Shown: piece by piece, positions 1 through 6,232 of the stretch
Layout of the letters: every line of letters starts with the position of its first letter
Numbering within the stretch: the first letter of the stretch is position 1
Assembly: GCA_958421655.1 (NCBI GenBank)
Contig: CATZMG010000060.1
Span: 1-13,754, forward strand
Direction of reading: 5' to 3'
Origin: an uncultured Collinsella sp.
GTDB lineage: Bacteria; Actinomycetota; Coriobacteriia; Coriobacteriales; Coriobacteriaceae
Length of the DNA stretch: 13,754 bases
Notes under the pieces: model-generated
What the model was told of the DNA's origin: nothing
What the model saw: the letters and a program-made list of their open reading frames with translations, nothing else
The model's database searches: none
Made by a program: the position numbers and the translations under genes

Positions 1-468
1 CTTGGCGAGGGACTGAACGGCATAGCCGACGTCCCCGATATGGTTACCGGGAACAGCCTGCTCGATAGCAGCCTTAAGGCAATCGCGCGTGACCTCACAC
101 AAAGCCTTGGCTTCGGGCGTGGGGGTGCCGACGAAAAACGTCCAAGCGTTATCGCCGACCCAACCGTCGACAACGGCTCCCGTATCGATGGAGATGATAT
201 CGCCATCGCGCAGGATCATGTCGGGGTTGGGAATACCATGGACCACGGCATCGTTGATCGATGCGCAGATGGTCCCCGGGAACCCGCCGTAACCCTTAAA
301 GGCCGGGGTGCCGCCATGCATGCGGATAATCTGCTCCGCGAGCTGATCGAGCTCAAAAGTCGAAACGCCGGGGCGCACCATGGCTCCAACGTGGCGGAGC
401 GCCATCTTAGATAGCGCTCCTGCCTTCTTCATCTGCTCGATTTGCGTTGCAGACTTAATCTTGATCAT
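1..468 (-). CDS. map: Methionine aminopeptidase type I, N-terminal 156 residues (runs off left edge)
   Basis: This gene encodes the metal-dependent peptidase that removes the initiator methionine from new proteins in the cytosol. Reading the minus strand from the ATG at 468 gives an open frame to the window edge that begins MIKIKSATQIEQMKKAGALS, the usual Map start. The window cuts it after residue 156 of an expected 250 or so. Active-site residues visible are His77 (in VVHGIP), Asp95 (in SIDTG) and Asp106 (in GDNAW); the remaining metal ligands (His, Glu, Glu) fall outside. The start codon overlaps the adk TGA stop in an ATGA arrangement, which points to translational coupling. The order secY-adk-map is the standard end of the spc operon in Gram-positive bacteria and Actinomycetota. 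No sign of damage in the visible part. Confidence 0.95.
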   Translation of the reverse strand, partial: MIKIKSATQIEQMKKAGALSKMALRHVGAMVRPGVSTFELDQLAEQIIRMHGGTPAFKGYGGFPGTICASINDAVVHGIPNPDMILRDGDIISIDTGAVVDGWVGDNAWTFFVGTPTPEAKALCEVTRDCLKAAIEQAVPGNHIGDVGYAVQSLAK

Positions 469-1091
469 AGACCGAGAGCCTCTTTGACATCCCCGTACAC
501 GGTCTCGCGAGCCTGGTCACCGTTGACCGACTTGAGCAGACCCTGGCCACGATAGTAGTCGACGAGCGGGCTCGTGGACTTCTCGTAGACGTCGAGACGG
601 TTCTTGATGGTCTCGGGCTTGTCGTCGTCGCGCTGATACATCTCGCCTGCGCACTTGGGGCAGGTGGCATCGGCAGCGGTGCCGGTGTAACCGCAGGCGC
701 GGCAGGTGCGACGCGAAGACAGACGATCGATGATGACCTCGGGGGCCACATCGACCAGAAGGGCGCAGTCGATCTCGCGACCCATGGCGGAGAGCTCGGA
801 ATCGAGCGTCACAGCCTGGGCGGTGTTGCGCGGGAAGCCGTCGAGGATGAAGCCCTGCTGGGCGTCATCGGCGGCAAGACGCTCCTTGACAAGATCGATC
901 ACGAGCTGGTCGGGAACAAGCTCGCCAGCGTCCATGTACTTCTTAGCCTGAATACCAAGCTCGGTGCCACCCTTGACGGCAGCACGCAGCAGGTCGCCCG
1001 TGGAAATGTGAGCGACGCCAAACTCGGCGACGAGCTCCTGTGCGACGGTGCCCTTACCGGCACCCGGAGCTCCGAGCAATACGAGGTTCAT
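465..1091 (-). CDS. adk: Adenylate kinase, zinc-lid type
   Basis: Adenylate kinase catalyses ATP + AMP = 2 ADP in the cytosol. The 208-residue protein has the P-loop GAPGAGKGT at 7-15, the AMP-binding segment TGDLLR at 31-36, DGFPRN at 84-89, and a lid carrying four cysteines (130, 133, 144, 147; pattern CxxC-x10-CxxC) that should bind zinc, as in Gram-positive long-form enzymes. An in-frame TTG lies two codons upstream at 1097, but the ATG at 1091 is preferred: it starts the conserved MNLVLLGAPG and has AGGAGG seven bases before it. It lies 18 bp after secY and overlaps map by 4 bp, so the three are very likely cotranscribed and coupled. Confidence 0.97.
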   Translation of the reverse strand: MNLVLLGAPGAGKGTVAQELVAEFGVAHISTGDLLRAAVKGGTELGIQAKKYMDAGELVPDQLVIDLVKERLAADDAQQGFILDGFPRNTAQAVTLDSELSAMGREIDCALLVDVAPEVIIDRLSSRRTCRACGYTGTAADATCPKCAGEMYQRDDDKPETIKNRLDVYEKSTSPLVDYYRGQGLLKSVNGDQARETVYGDVKEALGL

Positions 1092-1109
1092 GAGCAATCC
1101 TCCTCTAGC

Positions 1110-2396
1110 CTATTTAAAGAATCCATCGTAATCATACATCTTGATCTGGCCTTCGAGCTTATCGACCGTGTCGAGCACGACGCCGACCATGATGAGGATG
1201 GACGTGCCGCCAAATGCCTGGATCAGATGGTTACCCGTGAAGGAGAAGATGATCGAAGGCACGATGGCGATGAGCGCCAAAAAGACAGCGCTGGGAAGCG
1301 TGATCTTGTTGAGCGCGTTCTTGATGTAGGCCGCGGTAGCCCTACCCGGACGGACGCCCGGAATAAAGCCGCCCTGCTTCTTAAGGTTATCGGCCGTGTC
1401 ATCGGGGTTGAACACCATGGAGGTGTAGAAGTACGCGAAGAACACGATGAGGACAACGTTAAGCACCCAGTTGAGCCAACCGGTCGAAAGCGCGGAGGCA
1501 ACTGCCTGAATCCAGCCGATGCCGGGGAAGAACACGGCAATCTGAGCCGGGAAGTACAGCAGCGCCGAAGCGAAGATGATCGGCACGACACCCGCGGTGT
1601 TGACCTTGATGGGCAGGTAGGTGGTCTGGCCACCCATCATGCGACGGCCCACGACGCGCTTAGCGTAGGAGACCGGGATGCGGCGCTGGCCGCGCTCAAG
1701 GAAAACAATCAGCGGGATAACCAGCAGGATGATGGCGCAGATGATCACCATGGTGATGATGCCACCGGCGTTGCCCTCGGTGCTGGAGAAGATAGCCTGC
1801 GGCAGACCGGCCATGATGTTCGCGAAGATGATCAGCGACATGCCATTGCCGATACCGCGCTGGGTGATGAGCTCACCAATCCACATGATCAGCATAGCGC
1901 CCGCGGTGAGCGTACCGACGATCATGAGGTCGAAGATGATCTCGGGAGCGCCGGCGCCATTAAAGCTGATGCCGAAGCTCTTAAAGAGGAAGAGGTAACC
2001 CACGGAGTTGAGGATTGCCAGAGCCAGGGTGAGGTAACGCGAATACTGCGTAATCTTGGTCTGACCGACCTCGCCCTCGCGGGCAAGCTCATGCAGGGAA
2101 GGCACGACGGCCTGGAGCATCTGGAGGATGATCGAGCTGGTGATGTAAGGCATGATGCCCAGCGAAAACACCGACACATAGCTCAACGCGCCGCCAGAGA
2201 AAAGATTCAGGAGGGCCATAGCACCTGCGGCGACCGAATTGTTATCGGTCGAGAAAAGGCCCAGCATCCCCTGGAAGGGAATGCCGGGCACAGGAACGTG
2301 CGCACCAATGCGGTACACGACGAGCATAGCTATGGTAAAAAGAATCTTTTCGCGCAATTCTTTGATGCGGAAAGCATTCTTAAGACCATTTAGCAC
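1110..2396 (-). CDS. secY: Protein translocase subunit SecY
   Basis: SecY is the channel-forming subunit of the SecYEG translocon, which moves unfolded proteins across or into the cytoplasmic membrane. The 428-residue product is of normal length. It opens with an amphipathic helix (MLNGLKNAFRIKELREKI), followed by about ten hydrophobic segments; the plug and TM2 region GGALSYVSVFSLGIMPYI and the cytosolic loop with ERGQRRIPV are recognisable. The frame starts at a GTG (2396) that overlaps the last 7 bases of rplO. The nearby ATG at 2389 is in another frame, so GTG is the start and translation is probably coupled to rplO. adk follows after 18 bp. Confidence 0.98.
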   Translation of the reverse strand: MLNGLKNAFRIKELREKILFTIAMLVVYRIGAHVPVPGIPFQGMLGLFSTDNNSVAAGAMALLNLFSGGALSYVSVFSLGIMPYITSSIILQMLQAVVPSLHELAREGEVGQTKITQYSRYLTLALAILNSVGYLFLFKSFGISFNGAGAPEIIFDLMIVGTLTAGAMLIMWIGELITQRGIGNGMSLIIFANIMAGLPQAIFSSTEGNAGGIITMVIICAIILLVIPLIVFLERGQRRIPVSYAKRVVGRRMMGGQTTYLPIKVNTAGVVPIIFASALLYFPAQIAVFFPGIGWIQAVASALSTGWLNWVLNVVLIVFFAYFYTSMVFNPDDTADNLKKQGGFIPGVRPGRATAAYIKNALNKITLPSAVFLALIAIVPSIIFSFTGNHLIQAFGGTSILIMVGVVLDTVDKLEGQIKMYDYDGFFK

Positions 2397-2839
2397 GGCA
2401 GCTCGACCTTTCCGCCGGCGGCCTCGATCTTGGCCTGCGCAGAAGCGCTGACCTTGTCGACCTTGACCGTGAACTTCTTGGTGAGCTCACCATTGCCGAG
2501 CACCTTGACGGGCTCGAACTCGCTCTTGGTGATGCGAGCGGCCTTAAGAGCGGCACCGTCGATCACAGCGCCGTCCTCGAACTTGCGCTCGAGACGCTCA
2601 ACGTTAACAGCGGTGTACTCGATACGACGGGGGTTGCGGAAGCCCGGAAGCTTGGGCAGGCGCATGGCCAGCGGAGTCTGGCCACCCTCGAAGCCGGCAC
2701 CCTTGGTGCCGCCAGAGCGGGAACCCTGGCCCTTCTGGCCGCGGCCAGAAGTGGTGCCGTGACCCGAAGAATTGCCACGGCCGACGCGCTTGCGGTTCTT
2801 GGTGGAACCGGGCGCGGGAGTAAGATCGTGAAGCTGCAT
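2390..2839 (-). CDS. rplO: 50S ribosomal protein L15 (uL15)
   Basis: L15 is a late-assembling protein of the large ribosomal subunit that binds 23S rRNA. The 149-residue product starts MQLHDLTPAPGSTKNRKRVG and continues with the glycine- and arginine-rich extended arm (GRGNSSGHGTTSGRGQKGQG). The C-terminal globular part contains the conserved VLGNGELTKKFTVK. ATG at 2839 follows GAGGAGTAGCAA, where the rpmD stop overlaps the ribosome-binding site. Its stop overlaps the secY GTG start. Normal length and intact. Confidence 0.98.
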   Translation of the reverse strand: MQLHDLTPAPGSTKNRKRVGRGNSSGHGTTSGRGQKGQGSRSGGTKGAGFEGGQTPLAMRLPKLPGFRNPRRIEYTAVNVERLERKFEDGAVIDGAALKAARITKSEFEPVKVLGNGELTKKFTVKVDKVSASAQAKIEAAGGKVELPC

Positions 2840-2842
2840 TTG

Positions 2843-3025
2843 CTACTCCTCTACAATCTCGACAAGGTGCTTGACCTTGAAGATCATGCCGCGGACGGAC
2901 TCGTTGTCAGCAATCTCGCGAACCTCGCGGATCCTGTGGAGACCGAGGGCACGGACAGTACGGACCTGGTCCTGCTTGCAACCGTTGGTGCTGCGGACCT
3001 GCTTGATCTTGATGGTGTCAGCCAT
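2843..3025 (-). CDS. rpmD: 50S ribosomal protein L30 (uL30)
   Basis: L30 is a small protein of the large ribosomal subunit that binds 23S rRNA. The 60-residue product (MADTIKIKQVRSTNGCKQDQ...) matches the short bacterial L30: a beta strand, a basic helix, the LGLHRI turn and a final acidic strand (VKHLVEIVEE). The start sits 2 bp after the rpsE stop, with AAGGAG inside the end of rpsE, and the stop lies 3 bp before rplO. This gives a tightly coupled rpsE-rpmD-rplO run, the canonical spc order. Confidence 0.97.
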   Translation of the reverse strand: MADTIKIKQVRSTNGCKQDQVRTVRALGLHRIREVREIADNESVRGMIFKVKHLVEIVEE

Positions 3026-3027
3026 GC

Positions 3028-3552
3028 TTAGTTCTCCTTACCGACGAACATCTCGGAGACCGTCAGGCCACGGCGAGCCGCGACGTCCTCAGGGCTGGAG
3101 AGCTCCTTGAGGCCCTCGACGGCAGCCTTGATGATGTTGAGGCCGTTGTCGGTACCGAGGGACTTGGACAGGACGTTCTTGATGCCAGCAAGCTCAAAGA
3201 GGGGACGCACAGCGCCGCCGGCGATAACGCCGGTACCCTCGACAGCGGGCTTGATGATGATGCGGCCGGCACCAAAGTGGCCGAGAACCTCGTGCGGGAT
3301 GGTGCCCTGCTCGGTCACCGGCACGTGGAACATGTTCTTCTTGGCATCGAGAGATGCCTTGGAGATGGCCATGGGCACCTCAGCGGACTTGCCCATGCCA
3401 ACGCCGACGTTGCCCTTGCCGTCGCCAACGACGACGAGAGCGACGAGGCTCATGCGACGACCACCCTTGACGGTCTTCGACACGCGGTTGATGTAAACGA
3501 CGCGCTCCTCGAACTCGGAGGCCTCGCGCTGCTGCTTCTGATTACGAGCCAT
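3028..3552 (-). CDS. rpsE: 30S ribosomal protein S5 (uS5)
   Basis: S5 is a small-subunit protein near the mRNA entry channel that contributes to decoding accuracy. The 174-residue product has the N-terminal double-stranded RNA-binding fold (ERVVYINRVSKTVKGGRRMS, then VVGDGKGNVGVGMGKS) and the C-terminal domain (GAGRIIIKPAVEGTGVIAGG, then KSLGTDNGLNIIKAAVEGL). The ATG at 3552 has AGGAGG ten bases upstream. The gap from the rplR stop is only 14 bp, and rpmD follows after 2 bp. Intact and of normal length. Confidence 0.98.
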   Translation of the reverse strand: MARNQKQQREASEFEERVVYINRVSKTVKGGRRMSLVALVVVGDGKGNVGVGMGKSAEVPMAISKASLDAKKNMFHVPVTEQGTIPHEVLGHFGAGRIIIKPAVEGTGVIAGGAVRPLFELAGIKNVLSKSLGTDNGLNIIKAAVEGLKELSSPEDVAARRGLTVSEMFVGKEN

Positions 3553-3566
3553 GTGCTACATACCTC

Positions 3567-3935
3567 CTAGAACTCGAGACCGGCGGCACGAGCACCGTCG
3601 GCGAGGGCCTTGACGCGGCCATGGTAGATACGGCCACCGCGATCGAAGGCGACCTTGGTGATGCCGGCCTCGATGGCGCGCTTGCCAACGAGCTGACCGA
3701 CCTTCTCCGCAGCCTCCTTGTTCGAGGTGTGGGTGCCCTTGAACTCGGCCTCGAGGGTCGAGGCAGAGACGAGCGTCAGGCTGGAGCCCTTGCTGTCGTC
3801 GATGATCTGGGCATAGATGTTGGCGTTAGTACGGGTCACGCGAAGACGCGGACGCTCGGAGGTACCCGAGACCTTGCCGCGAACACGACGCTGACGACGC
3901 TTGAGGCCTTCCAGCTTCGCCTTATGCTTGTTCAT
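3567..3935 (-). CDS. rplR: 50S ribosomal protein L18 (uL18)
   Basis: L18 binds 5S rRNA and, with L5, docks it on the large subunit. The 122-residue product has the basic N-terminal tail (MNKHKAKLEGLKRRQRRVRG), then ERPRLRVTRTNANIYAQIID and the end FDRGGRIYHGRVKALADGAR, all standard for L18. The ATG at 3935 is preceded by AGGAG seven bases away. A 75-bp gap separates it from rplF, longer than most gaps here; that gap contains a perfect hairpin listed separately. Confidence 0.98.
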   Translation of the reverse strand: MNKHKAKLEGLKRRQRRVRGKVSGTSERPRLRVTRTNANIYAQIIDDSKGSSLTLVSASTLEAEFKGTHTSNKEAAEKVGQLVGKRAIEAGITKVAFDRGGRIYHGRVKALADGARAAGLEF

Positions 3936-3963
3936 ACGTAAACTCCTAAAAAGGTTGATCTTG

Positions 3964-3985
3964 CCAGCACCTGACGGGGTGCTGG
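3964..3985 (-). promoter_or_regulatory. Perfect hairpin in the rplF-rplR gap
   Basis: The minus-strand transcript can form CCAGCACC / GGTGCTGG, an 8-bp perfect stem closing a 6-nt loop, 25 bases after the rplF stop and 28 bases before the rplR start. A run of five T lies nine bases after the stem, too far for an ordinary Rho-independent terminator, and the next genes must be expressed. It more likely acts as an RNA-processing or stability element, a partial attenuator, or a protein-binding site within the operon. The structure is seen; the role is inferred. Confidence 0.5.
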
Positions 3986-4010
3986 TCTTATGCGAGTGAG
4001 TCGGTTACGA

Positions 4011-4547
4011 CTACTTGGCGGCCTTACCCAGCTTGCGGCGGATGTGCTCGCCAACGTAGTGGATACCCTTGCCCTTGTAAGGCTCGGGAGGACGATGGCC
4101 GCGGATCTCAGCGGCGATCTGACCGACCTGCTGCTTGTTGATACCCTTGACGTTCACGTGGGTGTTGTCGGGAACCTCGAAGGTGATGCCCTCGGGAGCC
4201 TCGACGATCACGGGGTGCGAGAAGCCCAGGGAGAACTCGAGGTTCTTGCCCTTCTGCTGCACGCGGTAACCGACGCCGGCGAGCTCGAGCTTCTTCTCGA
4301 AGCCCTCGGAAACGCCAACAACCATGTTGTGGATGAGGGCGCGGGTGAGGCCGTGGCGGGCACGGGTCTCACGCTCGTCGTCGGGACGGGAAACGGTGAG
4401 GACGTTGTCCTCGACGTTGATAGCGAGCTTCTCAAAGACATCGAGCTCGAGCTGGCCCTTGGGGCCCTTGACGACAACGTTGTTGCCGTTGACTGCCACT
4501 TCGACTCCGGCGGGAATCTGGACAGGCTTATTACCGATACGAGACAC
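4011..4547 (-). CDS. rplF: 50S ribosomal protein L6 (uL6)
   Basis: L6 is a two-domain protein of the large subunit near the factor-binding site. The 178-residue product starts MSRIGNKPVQIPAGVEVAVN and ends with the family signature region GQIAAEIRGHRPPEPYKGKG followed by IHYVGEHIRRKLGKAAK. The start codon is GTG at 4547, supported by AAGGAG six bases upstream and by the conserved MSRIG start. It follows rpsH by 33 bp. Intact. Confidence 0.98.
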   Translation of the reverse strand: MSRIGNKPVQIPAGVEVAVNGNNVVVKGPKGQLELDVFEKLAINVEDNVLTVSRPDDERETRARHGLTRALIHNMVVGVSEGFEKKLELAGVGYRVQQKGKNLEFSLGFSHPVIVEAPEGITFEVPDNTHVNVKGINKQQVGQIAAEIRGHRPPEPYKGKGIHYVGEHIRRKLGKAAK

Positions 4548-4580
4548 GGTGATCTCCTTTCCTTCTACCTACCGAGCGAA

Positions 4581-4979
4581 TTACCAGACGTAAGCGATGA
4601 TCTCGCCGCCGACGTTGTGCTTGCGAGCATCGCGGTCGGTCATGACGCCATGGCTGGTGGAAATAATGGCGGTACCAAGGCCACCGCGGACGCGGGGCAT
4701 GTCGGCAACGCCGGTGTACTTACGCAGGCCCGGCTTGGAAATGCGGCGGATGCCGTTGATGACCTTAGCCTTCTTGGGACCATACTTAAGCGTGATGTGC
4801 AGAGTCTTCTGGGGAACGGTGTCCTCGACATCGTAGCCCTCGATGTAGCCCTCCTCGTGCAGAACACGAGCGATCTCGACGAGCTTCTTGCTGCTCGGCA
4901 TGGAGACCGTGGCCTTGTTCACAGAGTTAGCGTTACGGATGCGCGTAAGCATATCTGCGATCGGGTCTGTAAGGTTCAT
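4581..4979 (-). CDS. rpsH: 30S ribosomal protein S8 (uS8)
   Basis: S8 is a primary 16S rRNA-binding protein of the small subunit. In E. coli it is also the repressor of the spc operon, binding the mRNA near the start of rplE. The 132-residue product begins MNLTDPIADMLTRIRNANSV and ends with the S8 signature region (STSHGVMTDRDARKHNVGGE, then IIAYVW). ATG at 4979 has AAGGAG upstream. A 119-bp gap (4980-5098) separates it from rpsN; it holds only the ribosome-binding site and a weak 4-bp stem (GCCG/CGGC). Confidence 0.98.
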   Translation of the reverse strand: MNLTDPIADMLTRIRNANSVNKATVSMPSSKKLVEIARVLHEEGYIEGYDVEDTVPQKTLHITLKYGPKKAKVINGIRRISKPGLRKYTGVADMPRVRGGLGTAIISTSHGVMTDRDARKHNVGGEIIAYVW

Positions 4980-5098
4980 ACAGATTCTCCTTCGTTCTTG
5001 ATGAACACGTGCTCTTGGTTCTTCGCCGCCCTTAACGGCAAAGCCTAACTAGCGCGTTTTCCCTGTTCCAAACGGATGCTTGAAACGCTGGTAGTGAC

Positions 5099-5284
5099 TT
5101 ACCAGCTGGCCTTCTTAACGCCGGGAAGCTCGCCCTTGAGTGCAAGCTCACGGAAGCAGACACGGCACAGGCCGAACTTGCGGTACACAGAGTGCGGACG
5201 GCCGCAGCGCTGGCAGCGCGTGTACTCACGAGTAGAGAACTTCTGCTTGCGATTGCACTTGACGATCATCGATGTCTTAGCCAC
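5099..5284 (-). CDS. rpsN: 30S ribosomal protein S14, zinc-binding short form (uS14)
   Basis: S14 is a late-assembling small-subunit protein in the head of the 30S. The product is 61 residues, the short zinc-ribbon form (often called type Z), with cysteines at 24, 27, 40 and 43 (CQRC and CRVC). This form lies in the spc operon between rplE and rpsH, as here; the zinc-free longer form is usually elsewhere. The start is GTG at 5284 with GAGGAGG eight bases upstream (MAKTSMIVKCNRKQKF). It is separated from rplE by 79 bp containing a hairpin. Confidence 0.97.
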   Translation of the reverse strand: MAKTSMIVKCNRKQKFSTREYTRCQRCGRPHSVYRKFGLCRVCFRELALKGELPGVKKASW

Positions 5285-5318
5285 TTATATCCTCCTCACA
5301 TAGAGTATTGTTCGCCCC

Positions 5319-5348
5319 AAGCGCCGCTCCCTTGTGGAAACGGCGCTT
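5319..5348 (-). promoter_or_regulatory. Perfect hairpin in the rplE-rpsN gap
   Basis: The minus-strand RNA can form AAGCGCCG / CGGCGCTT, an 8-bp GC-rich stem with a 14-nt loop, 15 bases after the rplE stop. On the minus strand it is followed by GGGGCG, not by a U-run, so it is not a terminator for rplE. On the plus strand a short T4 follows, but no plus-strand gene lies there. A processing, stability or regulatory element between rplE and rpsN is the most likely role; this is inference. Confidence 0.5.
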
Positions 5349-5363
5349 TTAGGGCAGGTGAAC

Positions 5364-5921
5364 CTATTTCTTGAACGGGAAACCGAAGGCGTCCAGAAGG
5401 GCCTTGGCCTCCTCATCGGTGTTGGCGGTGGTCACGAAAGTGATGTCCATACCACGCTGGTGATCGACGGAATCGAAGTCGATCTCGGGGAAGATGAGCT
5501 GCTCGGTGACGCCCATGGAGAAGTTACCACGGCCGTCGAAGCTCTTGGCGGAGATGCCGCGGAAGTCGCGGATACGGGGGATCGCGACGGAGGTCAGACG
5601 ATCGAAGAACTCCCACATACGGTCGCCACGCAGGGTAACCTTGCAGCCGATCGGCATACCAGCGCGCAGGCGGAAGGTAGCGATGGACTTACGGGCACGG
5701 GTGATCATCGGCTGCTGGCCGGTGATGGCGCGCAGGTCGCGCACGGCACCGTCGATGGCCTTGGAATCGGTAGCGGCCTCGCCGACACCCATGTTCACGA
5801 CGATCTTCTCAAACTTGGGGATCATCATGACGTTCTCGTACTGGAACTTGTCCTGAAGCTGCTGCTTGACCTCGTTGTTGTACTTGGTCTTCAGACGCGG
5901 CACATACTTCTCTTCTGCCAT
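5364..5921 (-). CDS. rplE: 50S ribosomal protein L5 (uL5)
   Basis: L5 binds 5S rRNA and touches the P-site tRNA elbow in the large subunit. The 185-residue product starts MAEEKYVPRLKTKYNNEVKQ, then the conserved KIVVNMGVGEAATD, the GQQPMITRARKSIATFRLR segment, DFRGISAKSFDGRGNFSMG, and ends FGFPFKK. ATG at 5921 follows GAAGGAG by seven bases. It is the first gene of the ribosomal block here. In the usual order rplX would lie directly upstream, but no rplX or rplN is present: 311 bp of non-coding sequence with a candidate promoter and leader precede it. The protein itself is intact. Confidence 0.98.
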   Translation of the reverse strand: MAEEKYVPRLKTKYNNEVKQQLQDKFQYENVMMIPKFEKIVVNMGVGEAATDSKAIDGAVRDLRAITGQQPMITRARKSIATFRLRAGMPIGCKVTLRGDRMWEFFDRLTSVAIPRIRDFRGISAKSFDGRGNFSMGVTEQLIFPEIDFDSVDHQRGMDITFVTTANTDEEAKALLDAFGFPFKK

Positions 5922-5946
5922 TGTTCACTCCTTCTTGGGGTTTTAA

Positions 5947-6041
5947 GCACGGGGCGTGGCCACGGTGGGTTGTCCTCGTGCCTCCTGACTGCATCCGCAC
6001 CGCTCATGGCATTTTGCGGTTTGGACTCGACGCAGCAGGAG
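5947..6041 (-). ncRNA. Candidate structured 5' leader of the rplE-led operon
   Basis: In the minus-strand RNA upstream of rplE three stems can be drawn. P1 pairs CTCCTG-CTGC-GTC (6041-6029) with GAT-GCAG-T-CAGGAG (5995-5982): 13 pairs with one bulged U and one G-U. P2, inside it, pairs ACCGC (6020-6016) with GCGGT (6003-5999). P3, just downstream, pairs GCACG (5981-5977) with CGTGC (5951-5947), with two more G-C pairs after a mismatch. P3 ends about 25 bases before the rplE start codon. The position fits an autoregulatory ribosomal-protein leader; which protein would bind is unknown. The pairing is seen; the function is inferred. Confidence 0.5.
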
Positions 6042-6058
6042 CCGACAAAACAATCGGT

Positions 6059-6087
6059 ACTATACGCGCATCGGGAGCGTATTTCCA
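6059..6087 (-). promoter_or_regulatory. Candidate sigma-70-type promoter for rplE
   Basis: On the minus strand a -35-like TGGAAA (6087-6082, 4 of 6 matches to TTGACA) is followed after exactly 17 bases by TATAGT (6064-6059, 5 of 6 matches to TATAAT). Predicted transcription starts near 6052, giving a leader of about 130 nt before rplE that includes the folded region at 5982-6041. A dedicated promoter fits the loss of the upstream spc genes. Not proven by the sequence alone. Confidence 0.5.
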
Positions 6088-6141
6088 GAAAAACCTCGTC
6101 TGCCTGCACAACTCCACAACTCCCCCGCACAAATGGATCCC

Positions 6142-6215
6142 AAAAAGCAGTTGCGGTGAAATAGGGACTGTTTGGCGGCCTAACAGGCTTAAACAGTCCG
6201 TATTTCACCGCAACT
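6142..6215 (-). terminator. Possible terminator of the yqeB-xdhC transcript (made by the palindrome)
   Basis: Read on the minus strand, the 25-bp palindrome stem 18 bases past the xdhC stop ends in CCGCAACT, followed by GC and then TTTTT (6146-6142). That has the shape of a Rho-independent terminator, though the stem is longer than usual. It would separate xdhC transcription from the rplE promoter. The second palindrome copy has no such T-run, so this may be a chance property of this copy. Confidence 0.4.
6149..6215. repeat. Palindromic interspersed repeat, copy 1
   Basis: Two 25-nt arms, 6149-6173 and 6191-6215, are inverted copies of each other with a single mismatch (G at 6164). The arm core reads GTTGCGGTGAAATA. 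They enclose a 17-nt centre beginning GGCGGCCTAAC. A second copy lies at 8934-9000 with identical arm sequence apart from that base and a related centre. Size, palindromy and intergenic position just after a stop codon resemble REP- or MITE-like elements. No target-site duplication is evident. Confidence 0.85.
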
Positions 6216-6232
6216 TATTGGTGGGGATGCGA

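Noticed and set aside
1008..2393. Long plus-strand open frame (461 codons) opposite secY, and similar long frames opposite xdhC (5921-8008), hyuA (8811-10778) and ygeW (10818-12440)
   Set aside because: They are mirror frames of GC-rich genes on the other strand: low-complexity or His/Asp/Gly-rich composition, no recognisable domains, no proper ribosome-binding sites, and they run across intergenic repeats and terminators.
5319..5350. Hairpin with T4 read on the plus strand as a terminator
   Set aside because: No plus-strand gene lies upstream of it, and the T-run is only four bases. It is more plausibly an element of the minus-strand operon mRNA.
5891..6208. Minus-strand frame of 105 codons upstream of rplE, tested as a possible rplX
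   Set aside because: It has no L24 motif, begins inside the palindromic repeat, covers the promoter and leader, and overlaps the rplE start. It is a chance frame.
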